64,000 nucleotides of DNA from Frigidibacter oleivorans. GTDB taxonomy: Bacteria; Pseudomonadota; Alphaproteobacteria; Rhodobacterales; Rhodobacteraceae. A model generated the notes under the pieces. It did not search any database. It was not told where the DNA came from and saw nothing but the letters and a program-made list of their open reading frames with translations. Numbering within the stretch: position 1 is the stretch's first letter; the number at the start of each line of letters is the position of its first letter. A program made the translations under genes and the position numbers. Below are positions 43,356 to 52,200 of this stretch, one piece after another. Location of the stretch: positions 310,001 to 374,000 of the forward strand of contig NZ_RJRZ01000002.1 of assembly GCF_003993775.1 (NCBI RefSeq), in the 5' to 3' direction.

Positions 43356-46238
43356 ATGACCACCGACGCCAGCCTGCACCTGCCCGACTGGGATTATCCG
43401 CAAGGGTTCGATGATCGCACCATCACCGTCTCGTCGTCCGAGGAACTGGCCGAGGCATTCGAGACGCTCGAGATGACCGGCGGGGGCACGATCCTCCTCG
43501 ATCCGGCGGGCAACCCCTATACGCTGGACCTCTACAAGGCCGGCTCGGCGGAATCGCCGATCGTCATCACCTCGGCCGATCCCGCCGAACCCGCCCTGCT
43601 GAGCAGCGCCGAACTGACCCAGGTGTCGCATGTGGCGCTGGTGGGCCTGGATATCAGCGGGCATGGCGACAAGGCCGAGGATGTGCGGATCGCCAGTTCC
43701 GACAATATCGCGCTGATCGGCAATACCTTCACCGGCGGGGCGGATGGCTACCTGTCCGAGGACGGGACGGCCACCCAGGGCGAAGGCGCGATCTTCGTGC
43801 GGGATTCGCAGGACATCACCATCGTCGACAACTCGATCTCGAACGTCTTCCACGGCATCGGCATGCTGGAATGCCAGAATGTCGAGATCACGGGCAACGA
43901 TATCTTCGCGGTGCAGGGCGACGGTATCCGCGGCGGCGGCTGGCAGAACGTCACCATCGAGGACAACAATTTCCACGATTTCTATGGTTCGACCCAGACG
44001 CTGAACCATTCCGACATGATCCAGATCTGGGGCACCAACGCCAAGACGCTGACCAGCGACATCACCATTTCCGGCAACGTCTTCGACGCCGGCGACGGCG
44101 CGGCGACCCAGACGATCTTCATCCGCAACGAGATCTACGGCAAGGGCGAGGCCGAGGTGAACGGCCGCTACGAGAATATCGTGATCGAGGATAACCTGAT
44201 CTCGAATGGGGCCTATCACGGGATCAGCGTCACCGACGCCGCCGGGGTGACCATCGACTCGAACACCGTCCTGTGGGACCCGGATGCGGCGACCAAGTCC
44301 AGCGCCAGTTCCGCCCCGGGCAGCACCGCGCCCTCGATCAACGTCAGCAATTCCATCGATGTCGAGGTGTCGGGCAACATCACCGGCTCCCTCGGCGGCA
44401 CGTCCATGCCCGCCGGTGCCTCGGCCGAAAATGCCGTCGTCAGCTACACGCTGGTCAACGCTCCCAACTATGTCGGCAACCATATCGTCAACTGGGGCAG
44501 CGACGGCGACCTACGGGACCTGCGGCTGAGGGTCGACAGCGACTGGTACGGCGTCTACGGGGCGACGATCAGTTCCGACCAGTCCTGCGAGGACGGGGTC
44601 GAGGCGGTGATGGCGCTGGAGGATGTGGAGGGCAATGCGCTCGCCATCAGTTTCGACGCCAGCCACAGCCTGGGCGAGACGGGCGCGCTGGCCCGGAGCG
44701 GCGCGACGGCGACCTGGGTCTTCGACGACGGCACCACCGCCGAGGGCTGGACGGTCGAGCATGTCTTCGCCACGCCGGGCCTGCATTCGGTCGAGCTGAC
44801 GGTCACGGACGGGCAGGGCAACAGCGACACGATCACCCGCGTGGTCGAGGTGACGAACCCGGTGCTGTTCGACTTCGATTTCGAGAACGCGCTGGCCGAC
44901 GGCTCGGGTCAGGACACCACCGTCACCCCCGGCACGGGCGGAACGGCGCTGGTGTCGGAGGGCGGCGATACCGCCTGGCATCTCGGCGCGGAGACGACGC
45001 TGACGGTGGATCGCAGCAACCTGCAGATCTACAGCCTCGACGCCTTCGAGATCAATCTGTCCTTCAAGCAGGACAGCGCGGCCGGCTATGGCGGCCTGCT
45101 GAACCTGCACCAGACGACGGATGTGCAGATCCTCAAGGACGGGTCGATCCAGTTCAAGCTGACCACCACCGATGGCAGCTTTACCGTCAAGACCGGACCC
45201 GGCGTGATGTCGGATACCGAATGGCACGACATCACGCTGGCCTATGACGGCAGCACCATGTCGATCCTGGTCGATGGCGAGGTCGAGGCGTCCGGCGCCG
45301 CCACCGGCAGCACGCCGGACGTGGCCTATTGGGGGTTGGTCCTCGGCAACCCGTGGGGAACGGATGCCACCGGGCTGGTCGACGATTTCAGCATGACGAT
45401 CCCCAGCGAGGCGCCGGCCGAGCAGCCCGACATCCCCGATGACACCGGGACAGGCGGCGATACGGGCGGCGATACGGGAGAGGACGCGGGCGAGGACACG
45501 GGCGGCGATACGGGCGAGGACACCGGCGAGCCGATACCGGCCGGCAAGGTCTTCCTCGACATCGACTTCGCGGCCAACGGCCTGTCGGACGTGTCGGGCT
45601 ATGACACCTCGATCCTCGTGCGCGGCGGCAAGACGGCGCTGCGCACGCTGGACGCGGGCGGCGACAGCGGCTTTCACGTCTCGGGCAAGAACGGCTTCGC
45701 GGTGGACAGCGGCAACGAGCAGATCACCGGCTACGACGCCTTCGACATCACGCTCGACTTCCAGAAGGACAGCGCCGGCGGTTCGGGCAACCTGCTGAGC
45801 CTGCAAAAGGTTCTGGGCCTGTCGGTGACGGATGACGGAGCGCTGCGCTTCGAGATGAAGACCGACGAGGGACGCTATGTCGTCGAAAGCGCGCCGGGCA
45901 CCTTCAGCGATACCGACCTGCACGAGATCGGCCTGCATTATGACGGCAGCGAGATGTCGATCCTCCTCGACGGCGAGGTGGTGGCGACCGGCGCGGCCAG
46001 CGGCAGCACCGACGATCCCGGCAAATACGGCCTGATCGTCGGCGACCTGAAGGGCGACAGCGTCGCGGGCACCGTCACCGACGTTACCCTGACCGTGCCC
46101 GAGGATGCGGCAGCCGCGGCGCAGGTGCAGACGGCCGCCGTGACGCCGGTTCCGGCCGTTCAGGACGATGTCGGGGTCGCGGACCATCTGGCGGCGCTGT
46201 TCGACAGCCATCCCTGGCTGCACGACCAGCTGACCTGA
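43356..46238 (+). CDS. secreted beta-helix/PKD/LamG protein, likely type I secretion substrate
   Basis: This is a 960-residue multidomain protein without a Sec signal. Residues about 25-360 form a right-handed parallel beta-helix (ISGHGDKAEDVRIASSDNIA, NVTIEDNNFHDFYG, LNHSDMIQIWG). Residues 417-502 are PKD-like (ISFDASHSLGETG ... VELTVTDGQGNS). Two LamG/concanavalin-type domains at 503-683 and 731-917 resemble each other (SDTEWHDITLAYDGS versus FSDTDLHEIGLHYDGS) and flank an acidic DTGG/DTGE repeat. The last 40 residues are unstructured with a terminal hydrophobic patch (VADHLAALFDSHPWL). GAGGAG precedes ATG 43356. Location right after the ABC/HlyD pair suggests type I export despite no RTX repeats; likely glycan-binding or glycan-modifying. 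Confidence 0.82.
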   Translation: MTTDASLHLPDWDYPQGFDDRTITVSSSEELAEAFETLEMTGGGTILLDPAGNPYTLDLYKAGSAESPIVITSADPAEPALLSSAELTQVSHVALVGLDISGHGDKAEDVRIASSDNIALIGNTFTGGADGYLSEDGTATQGEGAIFVRDSQDITIVDNSISNVFHGIGMLECQNVEITGNDIFAVQGDGIRGGGWQNVTIEDNNFHDFYGSTQTLNHSDMIQIWGTNAKTLTSDITISGNVFDAGDGAATQTIFIRNEIYGKGEAEVNGRYENIVIEDNLISNGAYHGISVTDAAGVTIDSNTVLWDPDAATKSSASSAPGSTAPSINVSNSIDVEVSGNITGSLGGTSMPAGASAENAVVSYTLVNAPNYVGNHIVNWGSDGDLRDLRLRVDSDWYGVYGATISSDQSCEDGVEAVMALEDVEGNALAISFDASHSLGETGALARSGATATWVFDDGTTAEGWTVEHVFATPGLHSVELTVTDGQGNSDTITRVVEVTNPVLFDFDFENALADGSGQDTTVTPGTGGTALVSEGGDTAWHLGAETTLTVDRSNLQIYSLDAFEINLSFKQDSAAGYGGLLNLHQTTDVQILKDGSIQFKLTTTDGSFTVKTGPGVMSDTEWHDITLAYDGSTMSILVDGEVEASGAATGSTPDVAYWGLVLGNPWGTDATGLVDDFSMTIPSEAPAEQPDIPDDTGTGGDTGGDTGEDAGEDTGGDTGEDTGEPIPAGKVFLDIDFAANGLSDVSGYDTSILVRGGKTALRTLDAGGDSGFHVSGKNGFAVDSGNEQITGYDAFDITLDFQKDSAGGSGNLLSLQKVLGLSVTDDGALRFEMKTDEGRYVVESAPGTFSDTDLHEIGLHYDGSEMSILLDGEVVATGAASGSTDDPGKYGLIVGDLKGDSVAGTVTDVTLTVPEDAAAAAQVQTAAVTPVPAVQDDVGVADHLAALFDSHPWLHDQLT
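45441..45530 (+). repeat. acidic tetrapeptide repeat (DTGG/DTGE) in the secreted beta-helix protein
   Basis: Thirty codons encode an array of DTGG, DTGE and DAGE units between the two LamG domains. Near-identical 12-bp units such as GGCGATACGGGC make it prone to slippage. It probably acts as a flexible, calcium-binding spacer outside the cell. Confidence 0.8.
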
Positions 46239-46245
46239 CCTGACC

Positions 46246-46267
46246 GGGCCGGCGGGGTGCCCGGCCC
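46246..46267. terminator. GC-rich hairpin between convergent genes
   Basis: GGGCCGG (46246-46252) and CCGGCCC (46261-46267) form a 7-bp stem with an 8-nt loop in the 38-bp gap between the secreted beta-helix gene and the hydrolase gene. No T-tract follows, so terminator function is tentative. Confidence 0.3.
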
Positions 46268-46276
46268 GCGGGCATC

Positions 46277-47242
46277 CTACCGGGCCGGGGGCCGCCCGTC
46301 GCCATCGGAGCGAAGCCCCGCCCGCCCGCGCGGCCCCGCCAGCCGCCCCGTTTCCAGCGCGCGCAGGAAGCGCAGCGTGGGCTGCAGGAACAGGCGGGGC
46401 TGCGACATCGGGAAGAAATGGCCGACATCCGGGATCTCGCGCAGGATCGCATGCGGGCACAGCCGCGCCAGTTCCTGCGCCGAGGGCACGGTGGTGGAAT
46501 TGCCGCCGACGAGGATCAGCATCGGCAACTGCAACTGCGCCAGATCGCGGGCGGTGAAAGCCTCTTCCTCCTCCAGATCCGCGATCAGGCTGACCCGCTC
46601 GGTCAGGGTGATCCAGCGTTCCGCCGCGCGGCGGTTGCGGAACAGCCGAGGGTGGCGATAGAGCGCGTTCAGCAGCTCCACCGCCTCTTCGCCCGCCTCC
46701 ACCTCGATCCGGGCCACGGTCTTCAGATAGTGGATGCCGTCGTCCTGGGTATTGATCGCGGCGATGTCGAGACCCAGCGAGGCCAGCCGCCGTTCCACCG
46801 CCGGGGGCAGCTGCCGCGCCGGGATCGACAGCTTGCGCTGGATCGGCCGCACCCGCACGTCCACCAGCGTCAGGCTGGCGACCCGGTCGGGATGGGCCAG
46901 CGCGAAGGCGAGGCAGATCATGCCGCCGAAGGAGTGGGACACGAGATGCGCCCTCTCCACCCCTTCGGCATCCAGCAGGGCCAGCAGGTCGCGCGCCATG
47001 TTGGTGACGCTGTAGCCGGTTTCGGGTGTCTCGCTCTTGCCGTGGCCGCGCAGGTCGTACATCAGCACGGGCCCCAGCAGCGATACGAATTGCGCCCCCG
47101 CCGCGTACCAGAAGGCAGAGGAGGCGGCGAGCCCGTGCACCATCACGATCGGGGTGCCGTCCCCCAGATGCCGGGCCGGCCCCTTGCGCTGCGGCAGCCG
47201 GGTGACGGCGAGGGTCGTGCCGTTGACGGGAACCCGCGCCAT
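46277..47242 (-). CDS. alpha/beta-hydrolase fold enzyme
   Basis: This 321-residue alpha/beta hydrolase has the oxyanion motif MVHGLAASSAFWY, nucleophile elbow SHSFGG (LVSHSFGGMICLAF), acid region near LILVGGNST and catalytic His in PDVGHFFPMSQP. There is no signal peptide. It is the last gene of the megasynthase operon, 15 bp after the phosphoesterase stop. As the synthases lack a thioesterase domain, it is a good candidate to release or trim the product, or to act as an esterase on it. That role is inferred from position only. Confidence 0.88.
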   Translation of the reverse strand: MARVPVNGTTLAVTRLPQRKGPARHLGDGTPIVMVHGLAASSAFWYAAGAQFVSLLGPVLMYDLRGHGKSETPETGYSVTNMARDLLALLDAEGVERAHLVSHSFGGMICLAFALAHPDRVASLTLVDVRVRPIQRKLSIPARQLPPAVERRLASLGLDIAAINTQDDGIHYLKTVARIEVEAGEEAVELLNALYRHPRLFRNRRAAERWITLTERVSLIADLEEEEAFTARDLAQLQLPMLILVGGNSTTVPSAQELARLCPHAILREIPDVGHFFPMSQPRLFLQPTLRFLRALETGRLAGPRGRAGLRSDGDGRPPAR

Positions 47243-47257
47243 CCTACGCCGCCGCCC

Positions 47258-48874
47258 TCAGTCCTCGAGGTAGCCGAGCAGACGAAGCTGCGCGAGGATC
47301 TCCTCGCGCTGTTCGTCCTCGGCCGCGCCGGGGGTCGCGGGGGCGGGGGCCGCCGTTGCGGCTGCCGCCCCCGCCGCCGTCGCGGCGCCCATCTTCACCG
47401 GATGGCTGGCCAGCCAGTCCGCCGTGAACAGGTCCTCGGGGATCCGGCCTTCCAGGTCCGACGGGATGTCGAGGCCCAGGCAGTGGCTGGCGATCACCGT
47501 GGTGTCGACGATCGACATCGGCGCGCCCGACTGATGCGCGACGCCGGGGCCGGCCATGATGAAGATGCCGTCGGGGTGATGGGTGCCCAGAGGGATCGGC
47601 CGCGTCACCACCGCCGGCTCCTTGTTGCGCACCGACACGAAGCCGTGGTCCGACAGGATCAGCGTCAGGTCGGGCGCATTTTCCATCGCGCCGCCGGGGA
47701 AAGCCTCTTCCCGCGGCAGCACCGCCTGGATCACCGGCAGCCCGGTGGCGTCGTCGCGCATCTCCAGCAGGTCGGCGATCAGCTTGTCGCGGAAGGCCGC
47801 ATAGTCCTCGGGGGCCACGCCGCAGGGGCAGGCGTCGGATTTCTTGCGGATGACGATGCCGTTGGACGAGGGCGTGGGGCAGAAGGCCTGCGTGCGCGTC
47901 CAGTCCAGGTTGGCGAAGTTCGCCATGTCGCGCCGCTTGGCCGCATCCGAGCCATCGCTTTCGCGCCAGGTCAGCACGCCCAGCGTTTCCAGATACTTGT
48001 TCACGCGGACCACCTTTTCCGACCCGGTGAAGCCGTGGTCGGACACGATGATCATCTGCGCTTGGGGCGCGGCGGCGTGCAGTTCGGCGAGGAAGCCGTC
48101 GAGTTCGCGGAAGTAGCTGACGACCAGCGCCCGCACCTTCTTTGCGTCCTCGGTCTTGCCGCCGTCCCACAGCGCGGGGTCCAGCACATGCCAGGCCTGA
48201 TGCTGGATCTTGTCGGTGCCGTCGAGCATCAGCGCAAAGAGGTCGGGCTGATCCTCCTTCAGCAGGCGGATGCCGATGTTGAACCACTGGCGGTCGCGCG
48301 GCAGGTGCCGTTCGACCCAGCGATACAGCTCCGCGTCCTCCATCACGTCGCCGATCTGGCTTTCGCGCTCGAAGTCCCAGGACAGTTCCTTGGGGTCGAA
48401 ACCGTCGAAGCTCTTGATCCGGTCATACAGTTCCGGCGGCGTCACGTTGCGGCGCAGGTGTTTCCATGACACGAAGCCCGGCACCAGCGACCCGTTGATC
48501 CGGGGCGGGGGCGCCATCATCGGGAAGTTCAGCGACACCACCGACTGGCCGGCGCGGCTGGCGAATTCCCAGATCGTCTCGACCCTGATGTCGCGCGCGT
48601 CGTAGAGGGTGAAGAACAGCTCGTGCCCCATATCCTCGAAGCGGACGAAGTCGTAGATGCCGTGCACCCCCGGCGTACGCCCGGTCATCACCGAGGTCCA
48701 GGCCGGCGGGGTCAGCGGGTGGTTCGTGGACTTCAGCTTGGCGGCATAGCCCTGTTCCATCAGCCCGGCGAGGAAGGGCATCACCACGCCCTCTTCGCAG
48801 GTGCCCTTCAGGAACTGGTCCAGCACGGTGTAGGTGGCGCCGTCGAGGCCGATGAGGAGGGTACGCGTGGTCAT
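47258..48874 (-). CDS. type I phosphodiesterase/nucleotide pyrophosphatase-like enzyme
   Basis: This 538-residue alkaline-phosphatase-superfamily enzyme has LLIGLDGATYTVLD with the first metal-binding Asp, and LTPPAWTSVMTGRTPGVHGI carrying the catalytic Thr/Ser. The metal ligands are in DGTDKIQHQAWHV and IVSDHGFTGSE, with a second DHGF near residue 400. It ends in an Ala/Pro linker and LRLLGYLED. No signal peptide or anchor is visible, so it is cytosolic. ATG 48874 starts the fold; the frame's extension to 49423 is a shadow of the ACP region. It lies 23 bp after the ACP gene, in the megasynthase operon. It might hydrolyse a phospho- or sulfo-ester of the lipid product or its precursor. Confidence 0.88.
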   Translation of the reverse strand: MTTRTLLIGLDGATYTVLDQFLKGTCEEGVVMPFLAGLMEQGYAAKLKSTNHPLTPPAWTSVMTGRTPGVHGIYDFVRFEDMGHELFFTLYDARDIRVETIWEFASRAGQSVVSLNFPMMAPPPRINGSLVPGFVSWKHLRRNVTPPELYDRIKSFDGFDPKELSWDFERESQIGDVMEDAELYRWVERHLPRDRQWFNIGIRLLKEDQPDLFALMLDGTDKIQHQAWHVLDPALWDGGKTEDAKKVRALVVSYFRELDGFLAELHAAAPQAQMIIVSDHGFTGSEKVVRVNKYLETLGVLTWRESDGSDAAKRRDMANFANLDWTRTQAFCPTPSSNGIVIRKKSDACPCGVAPEDYAAFRDKLIADLLEMRDDATGLPVIQAVLPREEAFPGGAMENAPDLTLILSDHGFVSVRNKEPAVVTRPIPLGTHHPDGIFIMAGPGVAHQSGAPMSIVDTTVIASHCLGLDIPSDLEGRIPEDLFTADWLASHPVKMGAATAAGAAAATAAPAPATPGAAEDEQREEILAQLRLLGYLED

Positions 48875-48897
48875 GGGGCCGGTCCTTTGGCTGGTCT

Positions 48898-49173
48898 TCA
48901 GGCGAGCGCGAGGCGCGAGGCGAGGAAGGTCTCGATCTCGCCGATCTTCAGGTCGTCCACATAGCGGCCGTTCTGCATCAGCAGGTCCTGGAAGCCCAGC
49001 TTGCGGTTCTGGAAGGCGTTCTCCACCGCGACAACGAACTGGATGACGTCGATCGAGTCGAAACCGAGATCCTCGACCAGCGCGGTGTCCTCGGTGATCG
49101 GCACGTCGAGCCCCCAATCCGCGACGAATTCCTGCAGGACCGTCCTCAGGCGCTCTTGAATGTCCGTGCTCAT
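48898..49173 (-). CDS. stand-alone acyl carrier protein
   Basis: This 91-residue ACP has the phosphopantetheine attachment Ser in DLGFDSIDVIQFVVAVE (about residue 46) and an acidic four-helix composition. ATG 49173 is the best start; ten more residues are open upstream. It is not the fatty acid ACP because it sits within the megasynthase operon, between the KS-AT-PPTase gene (89 bp upstream, with a hairpin in the gap) and the phosphoesterase gene. It probably carries the starter or the chain worked on by the KS-AT protein, which has no ACP of its own. Confidence 0.93.
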   Translation of the reverse strand: MSTDIQERLRTVLQEFVADWGLDVPITEDTALVEDLGFDSIDVIQFVVAVENAFQNRKLGFQDLLMQNGRYVDDLKIGEIETFLASRLALA

Positions 49174-49231
49174 GCTCTTCCGTCCCTCGTTCTGGCCGTC
49201 CATCGACGGCGCTGCCTTGCGGCGATGTCTG

Positions 49232-49250
49232 CCCGCCGGGGTCCGGCGGG
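49232..49250 (-). other. intercistronic hairpin upstream of the ACP gene
   Basis: CCCGCCGG and CCGGCGGG form a perfect 8-bp stem with a 3-nt loop in the 89-bp gap after the KS-AT-PPTase stop. It lacks a T-tract. It may protect the downstream mRNA end and so raise ACP output relative to the giant synthases. Confidence 0.35.
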
Positions 49251-49262
49251 TGGTGGCGCCGC

Positions 49263-52200
49263 TCAGGAAGCCGCGGCATAGGCGATGGCGCAGATGGCGT
49301 CGCGCACCGGGCGCACCTGCGCCGACACCAGATGCGATTGATGTTGCACCAGCGCGCTGCCCTGCGCCGGATCGTAGCCCAGAAGGGCGAATTCCTGCGG
49401 CCGCCCCTGCATGCCAAGGCCAAGAGCCTTGGCCGCGGCCTCCTTCACGCTCCAGACCAGCACCGCCGCCTCGCGGCTGGGGGCCAGGTTCAGCGCGGCG
49501 CGTTCGGCCTCGCTGGTCACCGATTCATAAAAGCCCTGCGGATCGCGGATGCGGGCCGGGCGTTCATAGTCGATGCCGATGCGCCAGCCGGGGGCCGCCG
49601 CGGCGCCCGCGCCCACCGCCTCGACATGCGACAGCGAAATCGCCGGTGCCGCCGCCGCGCCGTCGACCGCCAGATAGGGCGCCCCGCTGTCATGCTTGCG
49701 GATTTCCAGCGCCGATTGCGGCGGCAGGTTCGCGGCGCCGTTGCGCAGCACCTCGGCCGCGGCGCGTTTCACCGCCAGCCGGCTGAGGCTCCATTCCTGC
49801 CAGGCATCCGCGTGGCCACGCCGGATCAGCACCTCGCGCGCCTCGTCCTGTTCCGACGGGGCCAGATAGGGCAGCAGGCTTTCGAAGCTGGGCGAGCCGT
49901 GCATCGCATAGGCGCGCAGCTCGAAGGGCAGCCGGAACAGCCGGGCTAGGTCGATGACCTCGATCCGCCGGGTCGGGGCAGGAGCAGGCGCCGTGCCGTT
50001 GCCCGTACCGCCCAGGGCCTGGCTCGCGACGCGGCCCGTGCTGTGCAGGAAGCCGGTCATCAGGCCGATATGGTCGTGCACCGCCAGACCGCCGGCCGGG
50101 GCGGCGGCGGTAGTGGCGGGGGCCGCGGCAACCGGTGCCGGCTGCGGCTGCGGGGCAGGCGCTGCGGCCTGCACCGGCACCGCCGCCAGCGCCTGTGCCG
50201 GTGCGGCGGGCATGGGGGCCGGCGCCACGGCGGCCAGCGCACCGTTGGCCGGCGCCGCGTTGCCGAGGGCGAGGGCGGCACGGGCCGGCAACAGCATCTC
50301 GCGCAGCTGGGCGATGTCGGTCTCGGCCAGCGTCACCACCGGCAGTTCGCTGGGCAGGCGCGGGGCCTTGCGCTGCTTGTCGCGGATCTCGCGGCGGCGC
50401 GTCTGGTCCGCTCCCTCGACCGGCGCCAGCAGCGCCATCGGCTCCAGCGGCACGCCGGCGACGAACAGTTGCGCCACCAGATGCCGCAGCTGCGCGACCA
50501 TTCCGCGGCGGCGGTTGTCGGCGCTGACCGCCAGATGCGGCCGGTCGCCGAGGATGTCGCGCACGAAGGAGGACAGCACCGCGTTCGGCCCGCATTCGAC
50601 GAAGACGCGGCAGCCATCGGCATGCAGCCGCTCGATCCCCTCGGTGAAGCGCACCTTCGAGACATATTGCGAGATCGCGGTGGACCGGAACTCTGCCACC
50701 GTCTCGGGGAAGGGCGCGGCGGTCCCGCAGGAATAGAGCGTCACGTCCGAAGGCTTCAGCCCGACGCCGTCGAACAGCCCGTCGAACCGCTCGGCCAGCG
50801 GCCGCACATGTTCGGTGTGATAGCCCCAGCTGATCGGCAGCTGCGTGCAGATCGCGCCCTCGGCCACCGCATCGGCCTGCAGCGCGGCAATCTCCTCTGC
50901 CTGGCCGAACAGGATCGCCTGGTTGGGGCAGTTGTCCATGGTGAAATGCAGGCTGCCGTGCTTCGCGACCAGCGTTTCCAGCTTCGCGCGTTCCAGCGCG
51001 GCGACGTTCAGCAGCACGCCGGTCGGCACAGCGCCGCTGGCCTGCACCTCGTCGAAGATCTCGTTCATGCGGGCGATCATTGCCAGCACCCCGGCGCGGT
51101 CGATGTCGAGCAGGCCCGAGGCGACAAGCGCGGCATTCTCGCCCGTCGAATGGCCCAGCATCGCATCGGCCTTCACGCCCAGCTTCGTCAGCAGGGCAAA
51201 GACCGCCTGATCGGCGGCGAAGACCATTTCCGAGCCGTAGTCGACCCGGTGGATCAGCGCCTCCAGTTCCGCCTGCCCCGCGGCATCGACCAGCGTGTCG
51301 GGCGGGAAGATCACCTGTTGCAGCGCCACGTCGCGGCGGCCCTCGGTCAGGGCGGCGACATCGTCGAACCAGGCCCGCACCATCGGGAAGGCGATGGCTG
51401 CATCGCGCATCATGCCCGGGTACTGCGCCATCTCGCCCGGGAACAGGAAGGCGACCTTGCCGCCGATGGGGGCGGGTTCGAAATAGATGCCGTTCCGGGT
51501 CTGCATCGCGCCCTGCGCCGGGTTCGCCAGCTTGGCGCGCAGGCCCGCCACCTTCTTGTCCAGCTCTGCTTCCGAGGCGGCGACGATGGCCAGACGTTCC
51601 GGCCCCGGGCTGGCCGCGGCGGCGGCCCAGGCATGGGCGGCGCGTTCGGCCAGGCTGCCCGCATGGGCGGTGGCAAGGAAGCCGTCCACCGCCGCCATCA
51701 GCCCGGCGCGGTCGGTGCCGGCGAAGGCGAAGACATGTTCGGGCGCCGCGATCGCCTCGGGCAGGATCGCGGGCAGGAAGGCGGCGGTCGGGTCGCGGAA
51801 GGCGGCGCCGGGCGCCTCTTCCAGCACCATATGCGCGTTGATCCCGCCAAAGCCGAAGGCGTTGATCGCCGCGCGGCGCGGATGATCCGCCGAATGCACC
51901 CAGGGCCGCGCCTCGGTGGCGACGTGGAAGGGCGTGCTGTCCAGCCCGATCTCCTCGCTGACCTCGTCGCAGAGGGTCGGCGGCTGGATGCCGGTATAGA
52001 GCGACAGTGCCATCTTGATGATGGCGGCAGATCCCGAGGCCGGGATGCAATGGCCGATCATCGACTTGACCGAGCCGACCGGCACCGTCGGCAGCTTGCC
52101 CTGCCGCTCGCCGAAGATGGCGCGCAGCGATTCGACCTCGGTCTTGTCGCCCAGCGGAATGCCGGTGCCATGCGCCTCCAGCAGGCCGATGGTCGCGGGG

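Noticed and set aside
45441-45530. Regular repeats that could suggest a CRISPR array or RTX region
   Set aside because: Units are 12 bp without unique spacers and in frame in a coding gene; the encoded DTGG/DTGE is not the RTX nonapeptide GGxGxDxxx.
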